A stretch of DNA of 64,000 nt, from NCBI GenBank assembly GCA_946811695.1, contig OX328124.1, forward strand, positions 62,078,507-62,142,506, given 5' to 3'. Position 1 is the stretch's first letter; each line of letters begins with the position of its first letter. The position numbers and the translations under genes were made by a program. The notes below the pieces were generated by a model. It was not told the DNA's origin and did no database searches. It saw nothing but the letters and a program-made list of their open reading frames with translations. Source of the DNA: Gonocerus acuteangulatus (taxonomy: Eukaryota > Arthropoda > Insecta > Hemiptera > Coreidae). Below, piece by piece: positions 10,071-22,015 of the stretch.

Positions 10071-11352
10071 TTTTCAACAGATTTTCATTACTTTTTGTTT
10101 TCGCAATTGATTTTAGTAGTTGTAAGCAATAAAGCTTTCCTAAGAGACGTCAAATCGCCCGAGAAAGTGATTTCTCACAATTCACACAAGTTTTTCTGTG
10201 CATAATGACGCTTATAATCTCAATATATAATATAAATAAATAATTTATATAATATAATTTATAAATTAATTATTTATTTATAAATTATTAATTATTAATT
10301 TTATGTATTAGTATAGTGACACTAGAAATAAGTACTTCATCGAATCGCACTAATATGACGAACTGGGAATCAGACTTTACTGTATTCCCAAAATAAATTT
10401 AAAATTTGGAAAATCTGTCAGTGTGATAACATTTAAAACCAATGAGAAATCATTAATAACCTCAAGACCTACAGCTTTTTTCCAACCAGATCATGGTTGA
10501 AGCTTTTACAGAAAAAAAATACCCATAAATATGGGGTTGTGTAATGGACAAAGGAGTTTCTTATTAAATATTTTGTCATTATAGATGACGTTTTTCCGAA
10601 GCATCAAACATTTAGTTTAAAACCTTAAAAACGTTTTTGTTTTATATTTTTAATTAACTTGCCGGCCTACTTTCTACTCAAGTCAATAGTTTGAAGCAAA
10701 GAAAGAAACATAAGAAATCTTCCTGGAAGTATATTTTTCCAGCCTGACAAACACCAGTCAGATCCAAGTTATAATTCTTATTTCCGGAAGAAAAGTTGGT
10801 AGGGGGCTCAAGAATAGGGTTGGTCGCTCCCCATTCCACTTTTTTTATCAGTCATTTACAGAAGAGATCGTGAGCCCCCCTAAAACAGTGGACATAAAAA
10901 AAACAGAAGTAAGACAAAAAGGAAAAAAAAGTTTTTATCAATTGATACCATGAAGAAAAACACTACTATATAACGACGAAGTGACTCCCTCCTGAGAAAA
11001 GACGTTAGGGATCATTGAAAAATAATTGGAAACTGGCTCTGGCGAAGAGAGAAAAGAGAGAGACGGGACTAATTTCCGAAAGGAAATGGAGAGACGTTTT
11101 TGGAGAGGGGGGACTGTGTCAGCTCGGTCACTTTTTAATTAAGAAAAACCCGTTTCCTTTGTCCCCGAGGACCGACTGAGTCAACTTTATACACATTCAG
11201 TCGATACTCTCTCCAAATGGACTCCTAAGTCTTCCTTATCGTTATTTAATTTAAATTAGACGTCATTTGAATGAAATAAGACATCGGCCTACTCATATTA
11301 GTAGATAATAAATAAAGGAAATTTACTCAAATATCTCCGCTCAGCGAGTTTC

Positions 11353-11354
<2 letters not shown>
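10071..11354. other. Non-coding stretch, nothing recognised
   Basis: It contains a very AT-rich patch (10210-10310) with palindromic TTTATAAATTA words. Around 11000-11180 it is purine-rich. No gene signal was seen. Confidence 0.5.

Positions 11355-11439
<85 letters not shown>
11355..11439. repeat. Compound microsatellite (TC)n-(AC)n
   Basis: About 45 nt of TC is followed by about 40 nt of CA. The minus-strand frame of 73 codons across it is an artefact of the repeat. Confidence 0.95.
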
Positions 11440-11441
<2 letters not shown>

Positions 11442-14096
11442 TGCGGAAAAACGCATCCAGAGTGTTGCAATGAGTGGAAAGCTACGCTCGCTGAAAAGTA
11501 AAAGCCGACCAATGGACATCTGTAATTAATCTTATCCTCGGCAGTCTGTTAGCACATGGGCAGAGGTAGTTCCTTAGCCTGTTTACATTGGCTGTTAAGA
11601 GTCTAGTTAATACCAATCATATCTTAAGTTACTTCTTATGGTGGATGGCCATCCAACTACCGTTTGTTTACTTTGTCCGGTATTTGTTGTGTGTCTGTAT
11701 TCACTAACTACGTATCGAGCGATACCGTCCTTGAAGGACCTGGCCCTCGTCCACCACTATTGACCGTTCCTCTAGGTCTCGAGCCAGGATCTGCCAGTAC
11801 CGAGCTCCTATCTTCTGTAAATCACCCGCCAGGTCATTTAGCCATCATGGGTCTTCTTTCTAGCTCGTTCTATTGAGCCACATAACTTCTTTTTCGGTAG
11901 TTTATCTACATCAGTCATTCATATTTATTTTGATTGGTCAGTTGGTTTATTTGTTTTTATTTTATAGAGCGTGCTCAGAAATATCATCACATAAGTTTGT
12001 GGAGTTAAAAATGAATCTCAGCCTCTTAAAGCATAGAATAGCTTATATCATGTCCCAACTTTCTTCGTTATTTTTCCTATGGTATTTGCAACACTACCGG
12101 GCCCCTCCTACTCCAAGCCCACTTATCAGTTGGTCGAGAAACAATAAAAAAGTACATCTGAGAAGATTAACAACGTTTCAAACTTTTAATATGGTTGATC
12201 CTCTGGAGCCCGACTGCAGACTATCAAGGGGTTAGGAAAGGAGGAAGCAAACTCCGCCATTAGACGATTGCCTCGTCAAGGATTTAGACCAGAGCTGGGG
12301 GTTCCCCCTTCCCACCCTTTCGGAGCAAATCAGATTATGATTCAATTAGAATAAACTCCAAGCCAAGTTTCAGTAGCTCAGAGGCTCAACAAAGCTTCAG
12401 GCTACTAGTACTTAAAAACTTACTTCTCTCTTAGTTCCACTGAGAATAAGAGGAATCTGAAATTAGTGGACTTTTTCATTAAACCATTCTCTGGGGGAAT
12501 AAGGCGGAATTTTTCACCACCCTTATCACTAAATCAAACCCATTCAGTAAATATATTTTCTCCAGCACTTAAATAAAGTATTGAAAGCAATGCGGGTCGA
12601 AAAACTGGTTTAACTTCGTAGAATTATATAGGAATAATGGATTTGAAAGATTATTAAGCCAATGTATTCAAAGATATCAACATGCAACCATAGGTCCCAG
12701 AGTCAACAGGGGTACTGGGACAAAACTGAAAAAAAATTTATATTAAACTTTCAAGATAAATATAAAGCTTCCAACCTCTCTCATTTGTTTCAATTTGTAA
12801 AAGGGGTTTGAAGGGAATTTCACGGCCTCTAGTCGTGGAAATGGCAATAAACAGGATGATTAGCATGTCGGACAGCTACGAAGGAGTTAGACATGAAACT
12901 CCCTTGGAAAGGGTTTTTCATCGGTCCCCTAAAAGTTCCTAAGTAAAGGATTTCCCGTGATATAGATTTCTTTTTTATCAATAGATTATAACGAAGTGCT
13001 AGATCTTGTAGTTGGTAGCAAGAACCTTTCTGTTGTTATTCCTAGCGTTATTTGGAATGTTTCGAAATAGAAATGGTTAATATTTTGTTTGATAGTTCAT
13101 GAAAAATCTAAATATCAAAATTGAATAATATCTCGTAGAAAATCAAGAGGTTAAGAGCCACAATGCACAGGAAAGTGCCAGTAAACAACTCTAAGCGGAA
13201 ATTAGTCACTCAACCACCTTGAATTCTGCTCATCGTCAAGAAAATCTCTATTAAATTGATACCTTGCTTAAATGCTTACCTTTTTTTTTACTGAATTATT
13301 ACTTTTAATGCTAAATTTAATGAAAAAAATAACAACCAAATATGTGTAATTAAGGGCTTCGCATCTACGATCTATGGCGAAGAGCCCTAACAGATTATAT
13401 AATAAATATTTCATGTGCATAATGGTAAAATTGTTAAATTTACATTTAAACTTAAATAAAATGTATATACATATTTACAACAAAAAATTAATTTCTAAAT
13501 AAATAGAAACAACACAAAATTAAAATCAGATTCATACGCCATTAAAATAAAAAAATTGAAAGGAGAAAAAAATGGAAAATTGGCTAGATTTTTGTGTATA
13601 AATTAGTACAATTTGTGGATGTAAATTAGTGTTAAATAATGTAACACAGTGTAGCCGAAAAGGATCTGTTGATGTATATAAATTACTTGTCTCCAATGTA
13701 AAAATGTCTTGGATATTGAGATAATAATTTTATACATATTTTATATCGGGTCTCTCACCAGTAACAGTTAGTGGACTGCAAGAAATGGGTTGAAATTGAT
13801 AAATTCGACGTATGAAGCGGAATAGTGTCAAAGCTATTTTCCTTCTTGAAATTCATCAAAGCTCGGTTCATATAAAGAATAATTTTCTCAGGGCTGTAGT
13901 TCAATTTGCTCGGAGGCGAGGGACAAAGGGCCGAGAGAGAGAAGCGAGTTTGCGGAGAATGGTCGTAATTCGTGTTCAATTATCAGACTTAGTAGAGGCA
14001 CGTGTGGCTAACGCCCGGCTTAAATCAGCCAACTCCAACCTCGCCTCTACTACACCAGCAGCAACCATAGTTAGCTATACTATAGTCAACCAGATA
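11440..14096. other. Non-coding stretch, nothing recognised
   Basis: Frames of 70-120 codons between 11664 and 12235 and at 13812-14153 show no known domain. The part 11640-12330 is less AT-rich than average but has no splice-flanked coding block that I can recognise. No repeat shared with the rest of the window was found. Confidence 0.45.
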
Positions 14097-14111
14097 TACA
14101 CACACACACAC

Positions 14112-14179
<68 letters not shown>
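14097..14179. repeat. Compound microsatellite (CA)n-(TA)n-(GA)n
   Basis: Consecutive CA, TA and GA blocks end just before the hairpin end of the Family A copy at 14197. Confidence 0.95.
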
Positions 14180-14196
14180 CTCGATCACAATTAAGT

Positions 14197-15143
14197 AAAA
14201 GTCCGACTCGCAGGAACTGCATCATCTTAGCACGGTTCCGTTCTTATCCCTAGACTCATTTGGAATGATTTAAATAGAATCTGTTATTATTTTGGGTCCA
14301 CATTTCTAGAAAGGTCGATTTATGATCTTACCTGGATGGGTCGGCCAACCCTCCCTAGGAAGGACCCCGCTAGGCAGTTGAAAAGCTATATCTTGGAAAT
14401 CCATATCTCTAACATTAAATTGTTTTTCTTATTTTCCTTAACCTTTTTTATTTTCAAATACATTATCCAACTATAAGCAATTAAAAAATAACAAGGAATA
14501 AAAACAGACAAAAAGAACAGTTCGAATAAGCGAAATCAATTACTTTAAAGTTTTAAGCACGTATTTCTCCGATTGAAATCGCCTAATCAAAACTTTCATC
14601 ACAGTCTTTTTTGTAGAGCATTTAGTAAGCTTTGTAATGCTAATGTTCCGTTTGCCATGATTCTCAACCGTTTTCGAGATACCAAGGAAAATATACAAAG
14701 TTACCAAAACTTTTTATGTCTGTTAATAAAATATTTTATTCTAACCCTTTCTTAACTCCAAACGTAACCAAAATTTCAACATATTAGTTTTAATGAAAGT
14801 AGAACATTCGGAAAATGTTTCAACTGAATCCCATGATTCTAAGTACCCAAACCAAAAACGGTATTCAACAACTATTTTTCCAATTTTCTCGAAAACGGTT
14901 AAAGCTATCGCCTTGGAAATGGTTTCATTCATTTTCCTAGGCCAAGAAGCCTATAAAACGAGTACTTGCAAGCATATGAAATAAGCGGAACGATTTTTTT
15001 CGCGCGACATTTGCTCCAAAAACCATGTTCCGGTGGGCGGATTCTGCTGGTTAACGAACTTGACCTTTCAAATTAGACGAAAGATTTTTGTACCAAATTT
15101 CATCAAAATCGGACCATTATTCGCTGAGATATGCCACGAATAG

Positions 15144-15198
<55 letters not shown>

Positions 15199-15337
15199 AA
15201 TTTTGAACCACCATCCTTTTCGGTCTCTAGGGGTTCTGAAACGCAACATCTTCAAGTCGGCACTTCCGGATTGTGTCATGAGATCAACCTTATAAGCGGG
15301 GTTCCTGCCTATGGGGGAGGGAGGAACCGCGCTAAAA
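14197..15337 (-). mobile_element. Family A Helentron/DINE-like element, complete copy A
   Basis: The hairpin end begins AAAAGTCCGACTCGCAGGAA (14197). The subterminal repeat TTAGCACGGTTCC (14227-14239) pairs with GGAACCGCGCTAA (15323-15335) at the other end, matching 12 of 13 bases. The stretch GCAGGAACTGC (14210-14220) can form a 4-bp-stem hairpin. The interior holds the family blocks TCGAAAACGGTTAAAGC, GGTTAACGAACTTGACCTTT and CCAAATTTCATCAAAATCGG, then the internal (TA)n tract. No protein is encoded. The subterminal repeats with a hairpin beyond one of them are those described for Helentron-type non-autonomous elements. That assignment is inference. Confidence 0.65.
15148..15196. repeat. 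(TA)n internal to Family A copy A
   Basis: This TA tract lies between the interior block ending GACAAATATAT and the terminal block beginning AAATTTTGAACC. It is in the same place as the TA tracts in the copies at 26328 and 44930. Confidence 0.9.
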
Positions 15338-15616
15338 TGGAAATTAATCATATCGCGACTGTGAAATACCTGGTAAATATATCTTTATCAACCATCAAAA
15401 CTGGATGTACCTAGCTTCAGAGCTTGTGCACCAGAGGGCAATTGTGTCACCCTTCCTGTCCCCTGTTGTGTAATCCTAAGGCCCCTACATACGCAAGACT
15501 GCAACATTTTCAGTTGAGTTTTATTATGAGTTGTGTTACTTTAGAAATACTAGTGCGATGGTCTATTGGTTGGACGATGATAAAAGTTTTTAATTATTAA
15601 TGACTTTTTTTATAGA

Positions 15617-15741
15617 TATAGCTAAAAGAAAGCGCATCAGCCCTATACTGGCTAGAAAAGGATGGTAACCTATAGATAAACACTCCTAAATATCTTAGTT
15701 AATAATAATGTACGTTAAAATTAAAAATAAATAAATAGATA
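15617..15741 (+). mobile_element. SINE family S1, 3' portion only
   Basis: The S1 body and tail are present (GCGCATCAGCCCTATACTGG, GGTAACCTATAGATAA, TACGTTAAAATT). The tail ends in AAATAAATAAATAGAT. The tRNA-like head is missing. Confidence 0.6.
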
Positions 15742-16624
15742 ATGGACTGAATTCTTACGATACTTCTGATATGCATTATCTACTTCCCATGGGTTAGGAA
15801 ATGAAATTTTTAGAGGAAAAAAGCCTTCTTCGTAAGAAAAGGTAATGGCGTAATGGGAACGTAATGAATTTCCACAAGAGAGGTAATGAGTACAGATGGG
15901 GACGGTACAAAGGAAGAACATGTGTTTATTTTTGTATTAAATTAGACTTGTGAGCATTAAACCGTATAAATTTTAATAGTCGTGCTGTTTGATGGCTCGT
16001 AGTTCGAAAGTTCTATCATAAGTGCAAACCTACGTCCTGAAACGAATACCTGTCTAATTCCGGGAAGTTATATCTAGAAGAAGTAAATGTACACTATAAG
16101 AGACCATATCTTCTCAGGAGATAGACTAATTGGGCCGCCAATGACTGATACAACAAAGTCACGAGGCGCTGCTACAAATTAATAATGATAATAACGTGAA
16201 ACGAGCGGAATGGAAGGGAGGGATGAGGGCGAGGGAGTGGGAGTGAGAGGGTTGAAGAGGGGAGGAGTAGAGAGGGGAGAGGGAAGGTCTGCAGAAATAG
16301 AAGTGGGCCGAGGAATAGCGTGTCCGCAATCTCAACACCGATAAATCTACTTCAGTGTCATCCCCTACCCGCCCCTTACCATCATCCGACACAACCATAA
16401 AACTTTCTCAGCTACTTTTAATAATAATACTAAAAACCCTCCCAAACTTTCCATTTATTAAATACTCTGAATAATAAATGAGTCACTTTTTCTCTTTGGA
16501 CGCACACAGATATGATACCTTCCTACGGTTCGTCCAGGAAATAAATCATTTTCAGGAGGGATGGCCTTTTTGTAGTTTGCCTGAAGTAGTTCAATTCTCA
16601 TTCCTAGAAATTATATAATCTGGT
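15742..16624. other. Non-coding stretch with a polypurine tract
   Basis: Positions 16198-16290 of the plus strand are almost only A and G (GGAAGGGAGGGATGAGGGCG and similar). That makes a long pyrimidine tract on the minus strand. Nothing else was recognised. Confidence 0.6.
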
Positions 16625-16813
16625 TTATTTAGAGTGTGTCATATAGAGTCTGGTTTGTTTCAAAAAGTCTAATGTGTTTTCTATATATTGACTCTCGTCC
16701 TTGAGTAAGTCAGTCAAGTTATCAGGCATGTCAAAGTTTTGTCTTAGTCTGCATTCCGTTAGTAAGTGTTTTATAGTCGGGTTTATGTTGCAAATAGGTC
16801 GAGTTGAAGTGTG
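16625..16813 (-). pseudogene. LINE ORF2 C-terminal fragment (zinc-knuckle region)
   Basis: On the minus strand from 16813 the frame reads RPICNINPTIKHLLTECR, then RQNFDMPDNLTDLL, and ends at a TAA at 16625-16627. It aligns with the C terminus of the LINE at 60957-61790 (RPICQYCNRTLTIKHILTEC...LLNIPYDIQELL). Four residues around the second cysteine are missing, so the CCHC motif is broken. It is a remnant of a related I/Jockey-type LINE, cut at the 5' side by a T-run at 16814. Confidence 0.75.
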
Positions 16814-17704
16814 TTTTTTTTTTTTTTTTTTTTTTGTTTTTTTACAGCACTGTAAATAAGTTAAGAAGTTTGTTAATTAAAGTATGTAGTTTAGTTTAAC
16901 ATTGTAAATACTTAAATTGTCAGCTTAATTATAAATATGAATTATAACCTTGCGTTAAAACTATATCAGATTTAAAGCTCTATACTGTGTATGTTAAAGT
17001 ATATTTATAGTCTATTTCTGTAAAACCATTTAAGATGATCTATCAGCTATCAATGTAAGTAATATCCATAAGCAAAGCTCTCGTCGCCAAAGCAGCGAAG
17101 TGTCTCAATAAATAAATTATCTGCTTTATTTTTTAGGATGGAGGTTTTACTGGTCACATTCCTTTTTTAACCAGGATAGGGCTGATACCTTTTCTGTTAT
17201 TTGAAAGAACACATCAAACCTAATGGTAATCGAACTAACGACCTTAAAAGAGTAAAAATAGATATTTATGTAATACATACACGATTTATTTAACTGTTTT
17301 TTTTAAATATATAAGGGCCTTAAAAATAGTTAGGGCTTTCTTATACTGTAATTCAAATTGAGAAATAATATTTTAATATTACTTTTTAAAAGTCAAAACC
17401 CATCGACAGCTAAAAATTATTCCCTATAATTTTTAAAGCACTAGTAAATTTTATTTGCCGCACATATTATTAAAATATTCTTCCAAGAAACGGTATTCTT
17501 AACGTAACGTACTTTTACGTGCAAAATACCTGTAATACGGTTGGGGCGAGTTTGGATGAATCCCTCAGCATAGTGTTCTAGATTTATTTTTTGGACAACA
17601 ATAGTTTCAAACTCAATCAATCACTGAGAGATTTTATTTTTCTAGAGCCCAATATTCAAGTAATATTTGAGGATGAAATTCTTTATCGTTGAAAATTATA
17701 TATC
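16814..17704. other. Non-coding stretch with a T-run
   Basis: T-rich sequence (16814-16848) is followed by AT-rich sequence. Near 17090, CAATAAATAAATT could be an old retroposon tail. Nothing else is recognisable. Confidence 0.4.
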
Positions 17705-17709
17705 CGCCG

Positions 17710-18432
17710 CACAGTGGTCAAAAACCGCCCAAATGCGCTCAAAACTCAATAACATGTGATATTGTTGATTTAGAAACCTGAAATTAAATATTTCAAGTAG
17801 GACACGATTTTTCACTCGGATCACTTAAGACATTTTTTGCAGTCAACACTGACTTTAGTACTGCAAAAAAAATCCATCTACGATTTGATTCGAATGTTTA
17901 CATAGAGATAACGCGCGTCTGTCTTACCGAGTTCGTTCACGTCTAGCACCGAAATAGGCAAATTTATGCAGCCAATTTCGGTCTGGGCTCTTTCTATACA
18001 TGTCCACGGAAAATGTAAGCCCGAAATTAGAGTGGCGCAGAGAGACGCAAAAAGTATAAGACAAAACGAAATTTGATACGTGTAATTTTTCTAATTTTTA
18101 AGTATCCCCGTCCACGCCGACGATTCTAAAAATAAAAAAATATTTTTTTTTGGGCTTCGAACATCCCATTAAAACAAGAAAAAAATGCGTCAACCTTATT
18201 GGTCTGAACAAGTAGAGTTGCAGGAACGATTTTGGTACATGAGGATTTGGGAATTTTCTTCGTATCTTGTACTTAAATGATTAACCACCTTCCTGCAATC
18301 AACGGTGGGGGCCTAAAACCTAAGAAATGACACACTCAGGAGGTCATTAACATATATTTAAGGCCAAAATGTTCGAAGAAAATACTTCAAAAAATCAAGT
18401 TTTGAGCGCTTTTTGACTATTTTTCCGTCGTG
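17710..18432. mobile_element. Non-autonomous TIR element with Transib-like left end
   Basis: The left end CACAGTGGTCAAAAACCGCC, then GCGCTCAAAACTCAA, faces an inverted right end that reads CACGACGGAAAAATAGTC, then AAAAAGCGCTCAAAACTTG. The shared core is GTCAAAAA...GCGCTCAAAACT. CACAGTG is the heptamer typical of Transib termini and of V(D)J signal sequences. The 5 bp before it are CGCCG. The right end is diverged and no clean 5-bp duplication can be shown. There is no coding capacity. The superfamily is an inference from the left end only. Confidence 0.5.
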
Positions 18433-19253
18433 GGAGAAGACGCGTCGTGGGACGTGTTACTTGTCGAGCTAGCAAAAAAAGGACTACTTGAGTAGTCAAC
18501 AGTTTCCCCTGGTAATTTAAAAACAATAGTCATAAAAACATTCTTGAACGTGAGAAAATATTAGGTATAGAAATTGAACAAAGTCCTACATAATTTATCA
18601 TTCAGTCATTTACAACAGTATTTTTGCCAAAAAGCTACTATTTTTCGGTTCCAAAAATAATTGACGAATTGATTTAAGCCGGTAGAATAGAATGCAAAAA
18701 TGGTTTTGTACACGATGCATGGCTAATATAAAATTCTTGTAATTCTTTTTCTTGAGGACATCATGAGGAATATAGGTCTAATTAGACAAACGAAGACGGA
18801 TTTTGAATACCACTGCAAATTCATTAAAAGAAAATTCCTTTTTGAATATTCTCCCCCTTAAAACACAATGATTTCCACACAAAATAAATAAAAATCAGGC
18901 GGCTTAACTAGCCAGGCGGAAACCAAGTAGGGCTTCTCTTGAGGACAAAGAACTCAGAAGTAAGAATAGCTTCACATTATTCATGCTCAGCCCTAAAGAA
19001 GTTGGGCATTTCCTGATTAATGGTGAGGAGATATTTTAAATTATTCTACTTCTCCGTTTTGTTTGAATACATTATGCATAATGTTATACTTTCTTTTTAG
19101 AGTATTAAAAAACTAGTGAAGAAAGCACTGTTAATTGAATCATCAAGAACTTCTGCCACCTTTTAGGGAGTATCTTTTTTCTCTATAGGGAGAACTCTAG
19201 CTTATAGCACGCTTTAGGAGTGCTATAGTTAAAACTTGTGTATGTGTATGTGT
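18433..19253. other. Non-coding stretch, nothing recognised
   Basis: AT-rich; no repeat shared with the window and no coding signal. Confidence 0.5.
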
Positions 19254-19255
19254 AA

Positions 19256-19350
<95 letters not shown>

Positions 19351-19357
19351 TATATAC
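19254..19357. repeat. (TA)n microsatellite
   Basis: About 100 bp of TA with single GTA interruptions, 45 bp upstream of the hairpin end of the Family B element. Confidence 0.95.
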
Positions 19358-19747
19358 AAAAAAAAGAAATGGCACATTCGTTAATCAGCAAAATCCACGT
19401 GTAAAAAGTCCGTCACGCAGGAGCTGCATAACTAAGCACTTTCCTCAGAATTTGGGTAGTGTAGATTGCTTTCCAGAACAATTTGCTTAAAATATCCTAC
19501 ATAAATAAAATAAAAACATGAATAGTTCTCTTTTAAATTTGTAATGAGTAACTGATCAATTAATAATTTGCTTCCAGAGCTATGTTTACACATGGTACCT
19601 ATTACACTTCGTAATAAATACAAAAAACCTCATATTATCGTATTTTGATCTAACGCAGGAACAGGATACAGTCACTCTAGTGGTAGAAAGCGCTCCTTGC
19701 GGCGGCTTTGTGAACCTACGTCTGACGGGCTTTTCTATTGAAATATA

Positions 19748-20602
19748 TTACAAATTAAACCCCCGCTTTCCGATAGACCGATTCAGCTCATTTCTACAAC
19801 ACTTCTTTCTCATGAGTTACCCACGACGTATACCGCGTTTCGTTACAATACAGCAGAAATTACGACCGGTATGAGTATATTAAGAATTTGGGTCAGGAGT
19901 AAACCCCCCCCTTCTAATGAACCGATTTAGTTTATTTTTACACCACATATTTACCTGTAGATTACCACTACGAATGCCGAGTTTCGTCGAAATATACCAA
20001 AAATCACTGCTGGTAGTGGCGAATTGGTATTGTGGGTCCGGAGTAAACCCCCCCTCCTAATGAACCGATTTAGTTTATTTTTACAACAGTTATTTACCTG
20101 TGGATTACCACTACGAATTCCGAGTTCCGTTGAAATATACCAAAAATCACGGCTGGTAGTGGCGAATTGGTATTGTGGGTCCGGAGTAAACCCCCCCTCC
20201 TAATGAACCGATTTAGTTTATTTTTACAACAGTTATTTACCTGTGGATTACCACTACGAATACCGAGTTCCGTTGAAATATACCAAAAATCACGGCTGGT
20301 AGTGGCGAATTGGTATTGTGGGTCCGGAGTAAACCCCCCCTTCTAATGAACCGATTTAGTTCATTTTTATATCTCACTTTTCTCTCTATATTACCACTAC
20401 GAATACCAAGTTTCGTTGAAATATAACAAATATTACGGCTGACATAGTCAAATTAGTGTTTTGGGTTCGGGGTAAAACCCCCCTTCCGGTGGACCGACTT
20501 AGGTGGTTAACGAACTCGTTCAATCGTTTGCTAATTGAATGCTATATACCAAGTTTCGTGACGAAAAAACAAAAACTCTGGCCGCTATCGTGTTAACAGA
20601 CA
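19748..20602. repeat. 143-bp tandem repeat, about six units
   Basis: Units begin GGTCCGGAGTAAACCCCCC at 19891, 20035, 20178, 20321 and 20464 (spacing 144, 143, 143, 143). A diverged unit sits upstream from about 19748 and the last one is partly eroded. The three central units are nearly identical, and the outer units are progressively more diverged. That is the pattern expected from unequal exchange acting on the centre. Confidence 0.9.
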
Positions 20603-20652
20603 CATATATATGTATATATATATGCATATATATATATATATAGATATATATA
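20603..20652. repeat. Interrupted (TA)n microsatellite
   Basis: TATATATGTATATATATATGC-type repeat between the 143-bp array and the Family B terminal block. Confidence 0.85.
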
Positions 20653-20779
20653 AATTTTAACGGGGGTCATTTTCGGTGTCTACTAGGTAGGATCGATAAA
20701 GATTTGAAGAAATTTTTCAAAAATTCCGTCATGAGTCCAACCTCAATAGCTACTTTCCTTCGGAGGAAAGTGCTAAAAG

Positions 20780-21534
20780 CGGGGATAGACTTCATCCCTC
20801 TCCCTCCTATTGCCCTACTCTGAGTGTACTAAAGAACCAGACTGAAATATAGGAATAAGAACAAATTAAACCTATGTCAAAATCCTCAATACTTAATAAT
20901 CACTTTTCTTTTTATTGCATTTTTTAATAATAATTTCGGGAGTTTACAGCGTGGAGCGTAGATAGAGCAAAGAGCATAGGAAAAAACGTCCCTATGACAA
21001 ACTGAGTTGAAATCGTTGCTATGCTCTCTGCTTTACCAACTGGTCCACTCTGTGTACTTCCGTAAAACCCCAAATCTTTGCTCTCTCTATGCTCCACCAT
21101 ATAAGTACCCTTAGTAACTTTACACGAATCATTAAGGAGCAAAATATTTTACTCGAGTGGAATGTCAATGGATAACTTCGGTCATACGGAAGAGCTTTTC
21201 TTTAGAAATCGTATATTGTATTTTATCTCAATATATTAATAATGTTCATAAAACTTCATATTGTTCGATCGAAATAACTCGAAAAAACATTTTCACTCAT
21301 CTTAAGTGAATGAGGATATAGAGTTTGTCACTGGACCTAAAACGGGAGGCGGAAGGGGGGGAGGAGGTTGGAGAAGGTACAAAGAGCCTTACAGAAGAAC
21401 TACATAGGAAAGAGAGATAGAAAGTATAAGAGACGAGGGGTGGGGATGACGGGTGATTCCATTATCGGCTTTGGGGTTAGAGAGGAAGTGCAAAGTTTTG
21501 GGCTATGAGTTAGGGCCGGCCTTTGTTAGATCTA
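20780..21534. other. Non-coding stretch with a purine-rich part
   Basis: 21344-21460 is rich in G and A (GGAGGCGGAAGGGGGGGAGG and similar). The rest is AT-rich and shows no gene. Confidence 0.5.
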
Positions 21535-21610
21535 GTAATCAAGGATAGTTTACCTCCAAAGGGCTATCAGTAATCAAGGATAGTTTACCTCCAAAGGGCT
21601 ATCAGTAATC
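21535..21610. repeat. Perfect 35-bp tandem duplication
   Basis: GTAATCAAGGATAGTTTACC plus CTCCAAAGGGCTATCA is repeated exactly at 21535-21569 and 21570-21604, with GTAATCA of a third copy. The absence of mismatches marks a very recent duplication. Confidence 0.95.
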
Positions 21611-21785
21611 ACCTTAGCTCTTCTTCACATATCTATACCCTTTTCCAGCAATACAATCCTTATCACTAACTCACAACATCCTATCTGGGATATTACAGGG
21701 ATATAAAGTCTATTTGTACCTTCCATTCCCCTCTGTCAAATTACTGGTAAATTATTTAATAAGTTTCGAACAAAGAAGTCAATTG

Positions 21786-21831
21786 TTTATATATATACTT
21801 ATTACTTAATGTTTATATATGTTTATATATA

Positions 21832-21872
<41 letters not shown>

Positions 21873-22015
21873 TAGATAGATAGTTATAAATTTGAACGGG
21901 GGTCATTTTCAGTGTCTACTAGGTAGGATCGATAAAGATTTGAAGACATTTTTCAAAAATTCCGTCATGAGTGCAACCTCAATAGCTACTTTCCTTCGGA
22001 GGAAAGTGCTAAAAT
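21786..22015 (-). mobile_element. Family B terminal fragment with (TA)n(GATA)n
   Basis: The interrupted TA and GATA repeats (21786-21881) are followed by the Family B terminal block (21882-22014). It is almost identical to 20646-20779, with about four differences in some 127 bp, and it ends GGAGGAAAGTGCTAAAA. The hairpin end and the tandem array are not seen on its left, so this is a partial copy. Confidence 0.65.

Larger units (their letters stand above)
19402..20779 (-). mobile_element. Family B Helentron/DINE-like element with 143-bp tandem core
   Basis: The hairpin end reads AAAAAGTCCGTCACGCAGG and AGCTGC, homologous to the Family A end and with the same GCAG...CTGC stem. TAAGCACTTTCCTC (19433-19446) pairs with GAGGAAAGTGCTAA near 20763-20776. 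Between them lie a 143-bp tandem array (19748-20602), a (TA)n tract (20603-20652) and the terminal block with GGATCGATAAAGATTTGAAG. Tandem repeats of about 150 bp followed by a microsatellite are the core structure known from DINE-1 and bivalve pearl-type elements. No protein is encoded. Confidence 0.65.

Noticed and set aside
11873..12235. 120-codon plus-strand frame
   Set aside because: No recognisable motif; neighbouring frames are similar in length, and no codon pattern separates it from background.
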